Part shown: positions 26,331 to 34,663 of the stretch, piece by piece
How the letters are laid out: the number at the start of each line of letters is the position of its first letter
How positions within the stretch are numbered: position 1 is the first letter of the stretch
Made by a program: the position numbers and the translations under genes
Notes under the pieces: generated by a model
Seen by the model: the letters and a program-made list of their open reading frames with translations, nothing else
What the model was told of the DNA's origin: nothing
Database searches by the model: none
DNA from: Martelella mediterranea
GTDB taxonomy: Bacteria; Pseudomonadota; Alphaproteobacteria; Rhizobiales; Rhizobiaceae
Direction: 5' to 3'
NCBI GenBank assembly: GCA_003001975.1
Contig: PVUG01000015.1
Coordinates: 40,192 to 104,191 of the forward strand
DNA: 64,000 bases

Positions 26331-27911
26331 CTATTTTTCCGACGGCGCGGGGCGCGTCATCGGCGCGGGAATGTAGTGGCTGAGGAGGGCGAGCGGGGCG
26401 AGCAGCAGCGCGATCACGCCGAGCACGCGGTAACAGTCGGCAATCGTCAGCGTCATCACCTGTGCTGCAATCATGCCGTCCAGCGCCTCCGGGCTTGCGG
26501 CAGCGGGCAGATGGCCGGACACGTCAGCCGCGTGACCCACCAGCACCGAACTGTGGAAATGTTCGCGGATCAGCTCAAGGCGTCCGACCGCGGCCACGCC
26601 CACCACAGTGCCGGCGGCCCGCAACGTGTTCACCAGACCGGCGATATAAGGCCCTTCCATCGGCTGCACGACCGAGGTGGCGAGAAACAGCATGGAGACG
26701 ACGGCCATCGGTTGACCGATTGCCTGCAGGATCTGCGCGGGAACGAATTGCCGCCATGTCCAGCTCGGATCAATCTGTGCGCCCCAGAAACAGGCCAGCC
26801 CGATCAGCACCAGCCCGCTTGCCAGAACATAGCGGGCGTCGACCCATTTTTGATAGAGCAGGGCGGCAACCACCGATCCCAGCACGATCTGCGGCAGACC
26901 GATGATCAGCCCGATCGGGGCAATCTGAAGCGCCCGGTAGTTCTGAAGCGCGCCGAGGAAGGTCGCCGGCAGGCCCGCCCCGGAATAGAGCACGCCCAGA
27001 AGGATAAAGAAGATTGTGAAACCGACCTGAAGGTTGCGCCGGCCCAGAAGTTCGAAGCGGATGAAGGGCGAGGGATGTGCCAGTTCCGAGGCGATATAGG
27101 CGGCAAGGCAGATCGCGGACCCGATCAGGCAGAAACAGATCAGCGGTGAATTCAGCCAGTCCAGCCGGTTGCCCTGACTGAAGGCGATGGCCAGCAGGAA
27201 CAGCGCCGGAATGCCGGTCAGAAATCCTGCCAGATTGAACCCCTTGAACCGGGGCCAGATGACCGGTTCCTTCGGCAGGCCCCAGCCTACCAACAGCGCG
27301 CAGAGCGCGGCAGCCGGCAGAAACTGCCACGACACCCAGCGCAGGTCAGCCGCCGTATCGGTCCAGTGGCCGACGACCCAGATCGCGACATTCGGCGTGA
27401 AGGTGGCCGTCAGCGCATAAAGCGCCAGCCCGTGCAGGCGGATGGCCGGCGGCAGGAACCGCAGCGCCATCATCATCAGGATCGGGATCAGCGCGCCGCC
27501 GCTGATCCCCTGAACCAGCCGCAAGGCCAGAAGCAGATGCAGGTCGACGATGAACGGCTGGACCAGCGCGACAAGAGCCGTGATGCCAAGCATGATCATG
27601 TAGAACCGGCGTACGGTCAGCGTGATGGCGAACCATGTCGCAAACGGCATCACCAGAAGCTCGCCCGCAGAATAAAACGACGTGATCCACGAGCCGCCGT
27701 CGATCCCCTGTCCCATCGCGCCTTGAATATCACTGAGGGCGAGGCCGCCCGCGCGGCTGTTGAGCCCCGACATCATCGCCGAAATCAGCACGCCTGTCAG
27801 CGTCGCCACGATGCGCGCATCGAGCACTGGCGGTGCTGCCGGTCTGGGGGCGGCAGGCTGTTGGGGCGGCGTGTCCGTGCTGGACGCGGCAGAGGTGGTG
27901 GCGGCGGTCAT
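26331..27911 (-). CDS. DHA2-family MFS multidrug exporter (EmrB-like)
   Basis: A 526-residue major facilitator with about 14 transmembrane segments, the DHA2 arrangement. Motif-like regions include GGSWITSFYSAGELLVMPFA, GISGGALIPILMMMA and RAAGTVVGVAAVGRL. It exports drugs or toxic metabolites by proton antiport together with the HlyD adaptor. It has a low-complexity Ala/Pro/Thr-rich N-terminus of about 28 residues that may be shorter in reality, since no strong ribosome binding site precedes the ATG. It is transcribed divergently from the TetR gene across two operator palindromes. Confidence 0.9.
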   Translation of the reverse strand: MTAATTSAASSTDTPPQQPAAPRPAAPPVLDARIVATLTGVLISAMMSGLNSRAGGLALSDIQGAMGQGIDGGSWITSFYSAGELLVMPFATWFAITLTVRRFYMIMLGITALVALVQPFIVDLHLLLALRLVQGISGGALIPILMMMALRFLPPAIRLHGLALYALTATFTPNVAIWVVGHWTDTAADLRWVSWQFLPAAALCALLVGWGLPKEPVIWPRFKGFNLAGFLTGIPALFLLAIAFSQGNRLDWLNSPLICFCLIGSAICLAAYIASELAHPSPFIRFELLGRRNLQVGFTIFFILLGVLYSGAGLPATFLGALQNYRALQIAPIGLIIGLPQIVLGSVVAALLYQKWVDARYVLASGLVLIGLACFWGAQIDPSWTWRQFVPAQILQAIGQPMAVVSMLFLATSVVQPMEGPYIAGLVNTLRAAGTVVGVAAVGRLELIREHFHSSVLVGHAADVSGHLPAAASPEALDGMIAAQVMTLTIADCYRVLGVIALLLAPLALLSHYIPAPMTRPAPSEK

Positions 27912-27941
27912 CGGATAAACCCGAATCTTTAAAGGGAGGGT

Positions 27942-27957
27942 GGTAACGCTTGTTACC
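27942..27957. promoter_or_regulatory. TetR operator 1
   Basis: Palindrome GGTAACGCTTGTTACC with perfect 6-bp arms, 31 bp upstream of the MFS start codon. Its match to the second site at 27976 supports binding by the divergent TetR protein. Confidence 0.8.
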
Positions 27958-27975
27958 AGTCATGCGATACGATAT

Positions 27976-27991
27976 GGTAATATTCATTACC
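27976..27991. promoter_or_regulatory. TetR operator 2
   Basis: Palindrome GGTAATATTCATTACC with perfect 6-bp arms, 21 bp before the tetR-family start at 28012. It is 34 bp centre to centre from operator 1 and shares GGTAAY-N4-RTTACC. One site probably covers each divergent promoter. Confidence 0.8.
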
Positions 27992-28011
27992 AATGTCAAC
28001 CAAAAAGACCG

Positions 28012-28668
28012 ATGTCCCAGACCTGCCCCGACGATCCCCGCCGTGCCGCCCTGATGTCCGCAGCGGCAGAACTGTTCCTTGAGCGCGGTTTCGCCGCCAC
28101 CAGTATCGACGCGATTATCGAGCGGGCAGGGGGGTCGAAACGCACGATCTACGCGCTGTTCGGCAACAAGGAAGGGCTGTTCGAAGCGCTTGTGTCCGAT
28201 AGCACCGCCAAGCTCTATTCCGGCGTTTTCCATGAGGAAGGCGCGGACAAGGCCGGGCTGGAAGGGGCGCTGACACAGTTTGCGGAGCATTTGCTCGAAC
28301 TGTTTTCCCGGCCAAGCGCAATCGGGCTCTACCGGCTTGTCGTGTCGGAGGCCGGGCGTTCCCCGGAACTGGTCTCCTATTTTTTTCGCACCGGTCCCGC
28401 CAAAAGTCTCGACTGGGTGAAACGGCTTTTGCAGGCAGCCCATGAGCGCGGCGAAATCGTCTGCCCCGATCCCGAACTGACGGCCAGTCAGTTTCTGGGG
28501 CTGGTGCGCGGCGAAACCTATATGGAAATCGTTCTCGGGCAGCGCCCGCCGCTGACGGAACAGGAGATCCCCGAAATGGCGCGACAGGCAACGCAGCTTT
28601 TCCTGTGGGGCTTGCATCGGGAAAATGCGTCCGGCAACACCGGGAAAGCCGAAGCGGCGGAAACTTGA
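28012..28668 (+). CDS. TetR-family repressor of the efflux operon
   Basis: A 218-residue TetR protein, started at the ATG at 28012 so that the helix-turn-helix begins in the normal place (MSAAAELFLERGFAATSIDA then KRTIYALFGNKEGLF). The C-terminal part (YSGVFHEEGADKAGLEGALT onwards) resembles the AcrR/YxaF-like C-terminal dimerisation domain. The two operator palindromes lie just upstream. It most likely represses the MFS-HlyD-DUF190 operon and itself, and releases DNA on binding the pump's substrate. Confidence 0.92.
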   Translation: MSQTCPDDPRRAALMSAAAELFLERGFAATSIDAIIERAGGSKRTIYALFGNKEGLFEALVSDSTAKLYSGVFHEEGADKAGLEGALTQFAEHLLELFSRPSAIGLYRLVVSEAGRSPELVSYFFRTGPAKSLDWVKRLLQAAHERGEIVCPDPELTASQFLGLVRGETYMEIVLGQRPPLTEQEIPEMARQATQLFLWGLHRENASGNTGKAEAAET

Positions 28669-28687
28669 GTGCCTGTATGACGAGAGC

Positions 28688-28906
28688 AGTTTGTCGACAA
28701 AGCCGCCTCAGATTATTGACAAACCCCGCAAGCAATCGTGGTTTTGCGTCCTTCTCCGCCGTCATTCCGGCCTTGAGCCGGAATCTAGTAAGCGCAAGTC
28801 CTTGCGCGCAAAGACTCTTTCTGAAAGCACATAGCAAGCGGCCCTGGATACCGGCTCAAGGCCGGTATGACGAAAAACCTTGCGAATAGCTTTGTCTGCA
28901 GCCTGA
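28688..28906. repeat. Composite palindromic intergenic element, copy 2
   Basis: This element fills most of the 302-bp gap 28669-28970. The left end AGTTTGTCGACAAAGCCGCC (28688-28707) is 19/20 identical to that of copy 3 (60601-60620). The core at 28761-28871 carries two hairpins (CATTCCGGC/GCCGGAATC-like and ATACCGGC/GCCGGTAT). The right end TTTGTCTGCAGCCTGA (28891-28906) matches copy 3's right end at 14 of 16 positions. That end faces the 3' end of the ask gene. No open reading frame in it looks real. Confidence 0.75.
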
Positions 28907-28913
28907 ATAACGA

Positions 28914-28936
28914 AAGCCGGCCCGAAAGGCCGGCTT
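28914..28936 (-). terminator. Terminator hairpin downstream of ask
   Basis: Perfect 9-bp arms AAGCCGGCC / GGCCGGCTT with a 5-nt loop, 35 bp after the ask stop on the minus strand. The stem is followed by the repeat end, as at the other copies of this family. Confidence 0.7.
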
Positions 28937-28970
28937 GGTTATCGCTTTTGTCTTGCTCTTGTGTCGGCGA

Positions 28971-30395
28971 TCAGGCTGCCTTGGAAAGGGCCGGGCGTTC
29001 GGTTTCCGACAATGCGCGGTGAAGCGCGATGATCACCGGATCGAGCGCGTCGCGGTCGACGATGAATTGAACATCGACATTGCGCGGTCCCTGGCTGGCG
29101 CCGATGGCTTCATGGCCGGCAGCGGCGATTGCCTGAAGGCCACGCGTCAGAACGGAGAGACCGCTCAGGTCGCGGCCGACGACCGAGGCCATGGCAATGG
29201 CTCTGGACGAAATCTCCGCCGACGGGCAGCGTTCCGACAGATCCTTTTCCACACGGCGCAGGACCTTCAGCGAGCTATCGACATAATGGGTGATGGTGTT
29301 GGCGTTGGAGACCTTCGAGACGATCCGCACCTTGTGGCGGGTCAAAACATCGAGGATCGCCGCGTCATAGCCCTTCACACCGACCATGTCCTGTTCGAAC
29401 ACTTCCAGCGTATAGAGGTCGAGGCCGGTGACGATTTCCACGCCCGGGGTTTCGGCCGGCCGGTCGTCGATCAGCGTGCCCGGATCCTGCGGCTCGAATG
29501 CGTTGGTCACGCGCAGCGGCACGGCGGCGCGGCGCAACGTCTTCGCAGCCTTCGGATGGATGGCTTCCATGCCGAGATTGGAGAGCTGGTCGGCGACATC
29601 GTAGTTGGTGCGCCCCAGCTTGCGGACCTTGTCGGCGCCGACAAGCGCGGGATCGGCGGACGACAGGTGGAATTCCTTGTGAATGATCGCTTCGCTGGCG
29701 CCCGAAAGGGCGGCAAGGCGCGAAAATGTCACTTCGGAATAGCCGCGGTCGAACTCGCTCATCAGCCCTTCAAGGCACTGGGCGTAACCGGTAACGATCG
29801 GCATTTCGCTTTTCAGGTCAATGCCGTCGATCCCCTGGCGGATGCGGTCTTCGAGGCTGAGATCGCCCTCGTCATGCCAGCCGGACAGGTCGACGAAACG
29901 GGCATTCACGCCCTTGCGCTTCAACAGCAGCGTGGTCACGAAAGCCGAATGCGCCTCGCCGAGTCCCGACAGCAGTTCGCGAATCTGGCTCATATGCTCG
30001 GTCAGCCGGAAATGGCCGTAGGAGCAGAGCCGCTGCAGGTCGATCAGGCAGTTGCGCGCGCCCAGCATGCGTTCATTCACAAAGGCATCGGCGCGCTCGA
30101 TATCGGCCGGATTGTCCAGCACCTTGACGTGAGCTTCCTTCATGGCCTCGGCGACGCGGTCCAGCCGGTCGTGCCAGCCATGATGGCTCTGATTGTTGAC
30201 GAAAGCCGCATAGACGCCCGGCTCACCGGTCTTCTTGTGCTCCAGCAGGAGATTGGTGATGCCGCCAAAGGCGGAGACCACGAAAATCCGTCCGTAGAGT
30301 TCGGCCTTGCGCCGTTTGCCGATGATCAGCGTATTGCTGAGTTCATCAATGCGGGACATGGAGGTCCCGCCGATCTTTTCGACAGTATGGGACAT
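28971..30395 (-). CDS. ask: Ectoine-associated aspartate kinase
   Basis: A 474-residue aspartokinase; the start is the ATG at 30395, giving SHTVEKIGGTSMSR at the N-terminus (the kinase KxGGTS motif). The catalytic domain runs to about residue 310, and C-terminal ACT repeats follow (YTLEVFEQDMVGVKGYDAAI, FIVDRDALDPVIIALHRAL). This is the Ask_ect type, which supplies aspartyl phosphate for ectoine synthesis and is usually less feedback-inhibited than LysC. It is the last gene of ectABC-ask, 4 bp after ectC with GGAGG further upstream inside ectC. Confidence 0.93.
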   Translation of the reverse strand: MSHTVEKIGGTSMSRIDELSNTLIIGKRRKAELYGRIFVVSAFGGITNLLLEHKKTGEPGVYAAFVNNQSHHGWHDRLDRVAEAMKEAHVKVLDNPADIERADAFVNERMLGARNCLIDLQRLCSYGHFRLTEHMSQIRELLSGLGEAHSAFVTTLLLKRKGVNARFVDLSGWHDEGDLSLEDRIRQGIDGIDLKSEMPIVTGYAQCLEGLMSEFDRGYSEVTFSRLAALSGASEAIIHKEFHLSSADPALVGADKVRKLGRTNYDVADQLSNLGMEAIHPKAAKTLRRAAVPLRVTNAFEPQDPGTLIDDRPAETPGVEIVTGLDLYTLEVFEQDMVGVKGYDAAILDVLTRHKVRIVSKVSNANTITHYVDSSLKVLRRVEKDLSERCPSAEISSRAIAMASVVGRDLSGLSVLTRGLQAIAAAGHEAIGASQGPRNVDVQFIVDRDALDPVIIALHRALSETERPALSKAA

Positions 30396-30399
30396 GATA

Positions 30400-30798
30400 T
30401 CAGGCGTTTTCCTCCGCCGGGGCATAGGAACCGTCTTCCCGGTGCACTTCCGTGCCGGTCACCGGGGGATTGAAGCAGCAGGCCATCACCAGCTCCTCTT
30501 CGGAACGAAGGATGTGACGGTCATGCTCGTTCAGCGCATACATCACGCCGGGCTTGATCTGGTGGGTCTCGCCGGTGGCGATATCGGTGATCGAGCCCTT
30601 GCCGCTGATGCAATAGACGCTCTCGAAATGGTGCTTGTATTCGAAGGTGTGCTCCGAACCGGCTTCGAGAATGGTGATGTGGAAGGAAAAGCCCATGCCA
30701 TCGCCGGCCAGAAGCATCCGGATTGAGCGCCATTTGGCATCGGCGACCACGCGGTCCTTGTCGTTTTCGATGATTTCGTTCAGGTCACGTACAATCAT
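30400..30798 (-). CDS. ectC: L-ectoine synthase
   Basis: At 132 residues this is the normal EctC length. The sequence has the cupin-like signature of the family: [56 protein letters not shown] (metal/substrate site) and [18 protein letters not shown]. It cyclises N-gamma-acetyl-diaminobutyrate to ectoine. It starts 6 bp after the ectB stop in the other reading phase, consistent with one transcript. No ectD hydroxylase gene is nearby, so the product is probably ectoine and not 5-hydroxyectoine unless ectD is elsewhere. Confidence 0.97.
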   Translation of the reverse strand: MIVRDLNEIIENDKDRVVADAKWRSIRMLLAGDGMGFSFHITILEAGSEHTFEYKHHFESVYCISGKGSITDIATGETHQIKPGVMYALNEHDRHILRSEEELVMACCFNPPVTGTEVHREDGSYAPAEENA

Positions 30799-30804
30799 TG
30801 CGAA

Positions 30805-32091
30805 TTACTCCGCTGCAATCTGGGTTTTGGCGGCCATCGTCTCGCGGACGGCCTCAAGGAGGATGTCGAAGCCTTCGCTGAAGGTCTCTTCGGAGGTGGT
30901 GAGCGGCGCCAGCACCTTGACCACCTGGTCCTCATTGCCGGATGTCTCGATGATCAGGCCCTTGTCGAACGAACGGGCGCAGATTTCTTCCGCCAGCTCG
31001 CCCGAGCCGACATCGACGCCCTGCATCAGGCCGCGGCCTTTCAGCGTGGCAGCGGGGATTTCCGCAGCGATCCTGGAAAGCGCGCCGGTCAGCATGGTGC
31101 TTTTTTCGGCCAGTTCCTTCTGGAAGCGATCATCGGTCCAGAATTTTTCGATGGCAACGCGGGCGGTCACGAAGGCATGCGTATTGCCGCGGAACGTGCC
31201 GTTATGTTCGGCCGGGCCGAAGACGTCGTGTTCGGGGCGGACCAGAACCAACGCCATCGGCAGGCCAAAACCGGAAACCGATTTGGCCATGGTGATGATG
31301 TCCGGCGTCACGCCCATTTCCTCGAACGAGAAGAAATGGCCGGTGCGGCCGGAGCCAGCCTGAATGTCGTCGATGATCAGCAGCGCGCCGTGATTGTGCG
31401 CGATATCGGCCATGCGGCGGATCCATTCGGGAGAAGCGGCATTCAGCCCGCCTTCGCCCTGCACGGTCTCGAACATGATCGCCGCCGGTTCGTCGACGCC
31501 GCTGGACGGGTCGGCGAGCATCTGTTCCAGAAGTGCTGCACTGTCGACGCCTTCGGCGTAATCGTCATAGGGAATGCGCGTGACGCCGGACGTATCCATC
31601 GAAGCGCCGCCGCGGTGATAGCCGTTGCCGGTGGCGGCAAGCGCGCCCATGGTGACGCCGTGAAAGCCGTTGGTAAAGGCAATCACATTGGTGCGGCCGG
31701 TCGATTTGCGGGCGATCTTCATTGCCGCCTCGACGGCATTGGCGCCGGTCGGGCCGGTGAACATCACCTTGTGGTCCATGCCGCGCGGCTTCAGGATGTG
31801 GGTTTCCATCGCCTTGAGGAAATCGCTCTTGGTATCGGTATGCAGGTCAAGACCCTGGGCGATGCCGTCCGACGAGATATGCTCGATCAGCGCCGCTTTC
31901 ATGTCGGCATCGTTGTGGCCGTAGTTCAGCGAGGAGCAGCCGGCCAGAAAGTCGATCCAGCGATTGCCGTCCTTGTCGAAGATTTCCGATCCGCTGGCGC
32001 GGGTAAACACGGCCGGCATGCTGCGGCAGTAAGAGCGCGCAGCACTTTCGCGGCGCTTGAAAACATCATTCTTGATCATGTCCATAGGCAT
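30805..32091 (-). CDS. ectB: Diaminobutyrate--2-oxoglutarate transaminase
   Basis: A 428-residue class III aminotransferase. Visible are VMFTGPTGANAVEAAMKIAR, the PLP region IDDIQAGSGRTG and the Schiff-base Lys in TMAKSVSGFGLP. It converts aspartate semialdehyde to diaminobutyrate, the first committed step of ectoine synthesis. Three Met codons lie within the first five positions; the first (32091) is chosen for AAGGACGACTC just upstream. ectA ends 58 bp upstream. Confidence 0.97.
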   Translation of the reverse strand: MPMDMIKNDVFKRRESAARSYCRSMPAVFTRASGSEIFDKDGNRWIDFLAGCSSLNYGHNDADMKAALIEHISSDGIAQGLDLHTDTKSDFLKAMETHILKPRGMDHKVMFTGPTGANAVEAAMKIARKSTGRTNVIAFTNGFHGVTMGALAATGNGYHRGGASMDTSGVTRIPYDDYAEGVDSAALLEQMLADPSSGVDEPAAIMFETVQGEGGLNAASPEWIRRMADIAHNHGALLIIDDIQAGSGRTGHFFSFEEMGVTPDIITMAKSVSGFGLPMALVLVRPEHDVFGPAEHNGTFRGNTHAFVTARVAIEKFWTDDRFQKELAEKSTMLTGALSRIAAEIPAATLKGRGLMQGVDVGSGELAEEICARSFDKGLIIETSGNEDQVVKVLAPLTTSEETFSEGFDILLEAVRETMAAKTQIAAE

Positions 32092-32149
32092 GAGTCGTCC
32101 TTTCGCTTGAAGCGATTTCAGAAAAAAAACGGGAGTGACAGGCCGCGTG

Positions 32150-32683
32150 TTAAGCGGCGTTTGCGAGGGCGCGTGCTTCCGGCAGCGTAATCGTCACCAT
32201 GTGTTCGGTGTCGTGGTGCCCGTCGAAATGGGTGTCGCGCTCATAATGCGGGGCATCTGAAAGTTCGCCGCCGAGCGACCGCGTGAAGCTCCTGAACAGG
32301 CCCCAGGATGCGTCATTGTCTTCGGTGATGGTCGTCTTGATATGGGTGATGTCGTCGCAGACGTCACGTTCGATCAGGTCGAACAGCATTTTCTTGCCGA
32401 GGCCGAGGCCGCGGGCCTTTTCGCCGACGGCAACCTGCCAGACGAACAGCTCCTGTTTGGCAGGAATGAGGTGGCCGGAGATCCAGCCGACGATTTCGCC
32501 GTCAAGTTCGGCGACAACACAGGTATCCGCGAAATGTTCAGCCTGAATGAGATTGCAGTACATCGAATTTTCGTCGAGCGGCTTGCAGTTCTTCACAAGT
32601 GACCAGATTTGGGCCCCGTCCGCTGCAGTGGGCTTGCGCAGGCGGGGCATGCTGGATCGGGGCTTGGTGATATTCCGGGACAT
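32150..32683 (-). CDS. ectA: Diaminobutyrate acetyltransferase
   Basis: A 177-residue GNAT acetyltransferase. RKPTAADGAQIWSLVKNCKP at the N-terminus and the acetyl-CoA loop EKARGLGLGKKML are typical of EctA. It acetylates the gamma-amino group of diaminobutyrate. It is the first gene of the operon, divergent from the MarR regulator at 32908, with 224 bp of AT-rich DNA between them that must hold the osmotically controlled promoter. Confidence 0.96.
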   Translation of the reverse strand: MSRNITKPRSSMPRLRKPTAADGAQIWSLVKNCKPLDENSMYCNLIQAEHFADTCVVAELDGEIVGWISGHLIPAKQELFVWQVAVGEKARGLGLGKKMLFDLIERDVCDDITHIKTTITEDNDASWGLFRSFTRSLGGELSDAPHYERDTHFDGHHDTEHMVTITLPEARALANAA

Positions 32684-32705
32684 CGTCTGACCTTATTTCG
32701 ATTAG

Positions 32706-32718
32706 TTAGGCCTCCTAA
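32706..32718. promoter_or_regulatory. Candidate MarR/EctR dyad upstream of ectA
   Basis: Dyad TTAGG-CCT-CCTAA lies 23 bp upstream of the ectA start, in the ectA-ectR intergenic region. EctR is known in other bacteria to bind near the ectA promoter. The assignment here rests on position and symmetry only. Confidence 0.35.
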
Positions 32719-32907
32719 GTAAATTATCTCTTCGAGAATATCAACCCTTCGAGGAGAATAGTCATAAAACCATAAAGATAAGGAAAAACAGATAAAATAG
32801 CCGAGAAGTCCTGAATCTCAGGGATAGTCAGGAAATTCATTATGCCTAATTAATTATGTCGATTTTTTGGCTGTCTAAGGCTTTGAACTTCGTGCAATAA
32901 TGGTCCG

Positions 32908-33408
32908 ATGACGACGACACCCGTTGACCGCGTTGATCAAAGCCTGATTGCGCTCAGGCGGATTCTCCGCGCTACTGAAAATTACGAACGCGATCTGGCG
33001 CAGTCGGCCCGGCTGACGCCGGCGCAGCTGCGCGTGCTGCAGATTGTCGAGGAACGCGGCAGCGTGACGCCCAAGGCGCTGGCAACCCAGATGGGTATCC
33101 GTCAGGCCTCCGTCACCACGCTGGTCGACAAGCTTGTTGCGCGCGGCATGGTGGAGCGGGTGCCCTCAAAGACCGACCGCCGGCAGACCAATGTCACCGT
33201 GACCGATTCCGGCCGGGCCATGGTGGAGAGTGCGCCCGACGCGCTGCAACAGCGCTATGTCGAGGCATTCGAGGGGCTGAAGGACTGGGAACAGGCGCAA
33301 CTGATCGCATCGCTCGAGCGGGTCGCGACCATGCTGGACGCCGAGAGCATCGACGCTTCGCCGGTGCTGACAACCGGCGAACTGCATTCGGAAAAGCGGC
33401 CGCGCTAG
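32908..33408 (+). CDS. ectR: MarR-family regulator of ectoine synthesis (EctR-like)
   Basis: A 166-residue MarR protein. The winged helix is clear: QSARLTPAQLRVLQIVEERG, QMGIRQASVTTLVDKLVARG and RVPSKTDRRQTNVTVTDSGR. It is divergent from ectA, the arrangement known for EctR in methylotrophs and other halotolerant bacteria, where it represses ectABC at low salt. The symbol is given from context and family. A hairpin follows at 33449. Confidence 0.88.
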   Translation: MTTTPVDRVDQSLIALRRILRATENYERDLAQSARLTPAQLRVLQIVEERGSVTPKALATQMGIRQASVTTLVDKLVARGMVERVPSKTDRRQTNVTVTDSGRAMVESAPDALQQRYVEAFEGLKDWEQAQLIASLERVATMLDAESIDASPVLTTGELHSEKRPR

Positions 33409-33448
33409 CGGGAAGTGATCTCTCGGTCCGAAACGGATTTCCTCATCC

Positions 33449-33470
33449 CCATGTGTGACGGAACACATGG
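33449..33470 (+). terminator. Hairpin after ectR
   Basis: Perfect 8-bp arms CCATGTGT / ACACATGG with a 6-nt loop, followed by TTCTTTGT, 40 bp after the ectR stop. It is moderately GC-poor for a terminator, so an operator role for the next operon is an alternative. Confidence 0.5.
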
Positions 33471-33519
33471 TTCTTTGTGCATGCCTGCGGCGAAAGAGCG
33501 CTGCAGTTGCATAAAAACT

Positions 33520-33534
33520 TGACCAAAAAAATCA
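33520..33534 (+). promoter_or_regulatory. Possible IRO-type site before the ABC operon
   Basis: The core TGA-CCAAAAAAA-TCA matches the TGA-N9-TCA iron operator pattern, 46 bp upstream of the binding-protein ATG. It overlaps a TTGACC box that could be a -35 element. Unlike the efeU site, its flanks are not symmetrical, so a chance match is quite possible. Confidence 0.35.
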
Positions 33535-33580
33535 CCTTAATGTAAAAGTTCCTACCTGCTATTTGTCAAAGGAGCTTTTC

Positions 33581-34663
33581 ATGAAGACCGTCGTGCCGTT
33601 CGGCATCGCATCCCTCATTCTGGCCGGCGCGGGCCTTGCCCATGCCGATCCGATTGAAATCACCGATCAGGCCGGCCGTGAGGTTGTTCTGGAAAAGCCC
33701 GCCGAGCGGGTCGCCTCGATCCCGATGCCGATGGCCTCGACGCTGATCGCGATCGACGGCGGTGTCGAAAAGCAGGTCGGCATGAACCCGGTTGCCAAAC
33801 AGGCCGTGCTCGACGGCATTCTCGGCAAGATCTATCCGGAAGCCAAGGACATCCCCTCCGACATCACCGCGCCGAACTTCATTCCCAATGTCGAGGAACT
33901 GGCCGCCACCAACCCGGATCTCGTCATCCAGTGGGCCGATCGCGGCAATGACCTGGTTGACCCGATCACCAATGCCGGCCTGACAACCATGCTGATCTCC
34001 TACGGCACAGAGGAAAAGGCGCGCGACTACATGACCATGTCGGCGGTTGCCATGGGCCGCGACGACCGCATTGGCCCGCTGATCGAATGGCGCGAGGACG
34101 TCGCCAGCGATATCGCCGAAAAGGCTGCAGCCATTGACGAGGCCGACAAACCGAAAGTGCTCTATCTGTTGCGCGCTGAGGAAACGCTGAAGGCGTCGGG
34201 TGCGAAGAACAACTACAACACCTGGTATATCGAGCTTGCCGGCGGCAGGAGCGCCTCGGCCGATCTTGAGGCCAACGGCGTCACCATCAATCCCGAACAG
34301 ATTGCCGCCTGGAACCCGGATGTGATCCTGCTCAACAATTTCGAGAGCGATATTTCGCCCGAGCGCATCTATGAGGACCCGATCCTGTCACTCACCAATG
34401 CGGCGCAGAACCACAAGGTCTACCGCATGCCGCTTGGCGGCTATCGCTGGGATCCGCCGAACACGGAAAGCCCGCTGACCTGGATGTGGCTTGCCGAAAT
34501 CCTGCATCCGGATGTGTTCGACTATGATCTCCGCGCCGAGATGAAGGATGCCTATGCGAAGATCTACGACTACGATCTGACCGAAGAAGACATTGACGGC
34601 ATTCTGTGGACCGGCCTCAACGAGGGCGCTGCCAATTACGATCAGTTCAAGGCCAAGTCATGA
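33581..34663 (+). CDS. FecB/BtuF-type ABC transporter substrate-binding protein
   Basis: A 360-residue periplasmic binding protein. The start is the ATG with AAAGGAGCTTTTC before it, which opens a Sec signal (MKTVVPFGIASLILAGAGLA, cleavage after HA). The mature protein begins ITDQAGREVVLEKPAERVAS, the usual start of the COG0614 iron-siderophore/cobalamin/haem group, and contains NVEELAATNPDLVIQWADRG. The ligand is a chelated metal or corrinoid and cannot be fixed. It is the first gene of a five-gene operon coupled by short overlaps. Confidence 0.9.
   Translation: MKTVVPFGIASLILAGAGLAHADPIEITDQAGREVVLEKPAERVASIPMPMASTLIAIDGGVEKQVGMNPVAKQAVLDGILGKIYPEAKDIPSDITAPNFIPNVEELAATNPDLVIQWADRGNDLVDPITNAGLTTMLISYGTEEKARDYMTMSAVAMGRDDRIGPLIEWREDVASDIAEKAAAIDEADKPKVLYLLRAEETLKASGAKNNYNTWYIELAGGRSASADLEANGVTINPEQIAAWNPDVILLNNFESDISPERIYEDPILSLTNAAQNHKVYRMPLGGYRWDPPNTESPLTWMWLAEILHPDVFDYDLRAEMKDAYAKIYDYDLTEEDIDGILWTGLNEGAANYDQFKAKS

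Noticed and set aside
28935..30473. A 512-codon frame antisense to ask
   Set aside because: It mirrors a recognised aspartokinase gene and has no recognisable domain or ribosome binding site.
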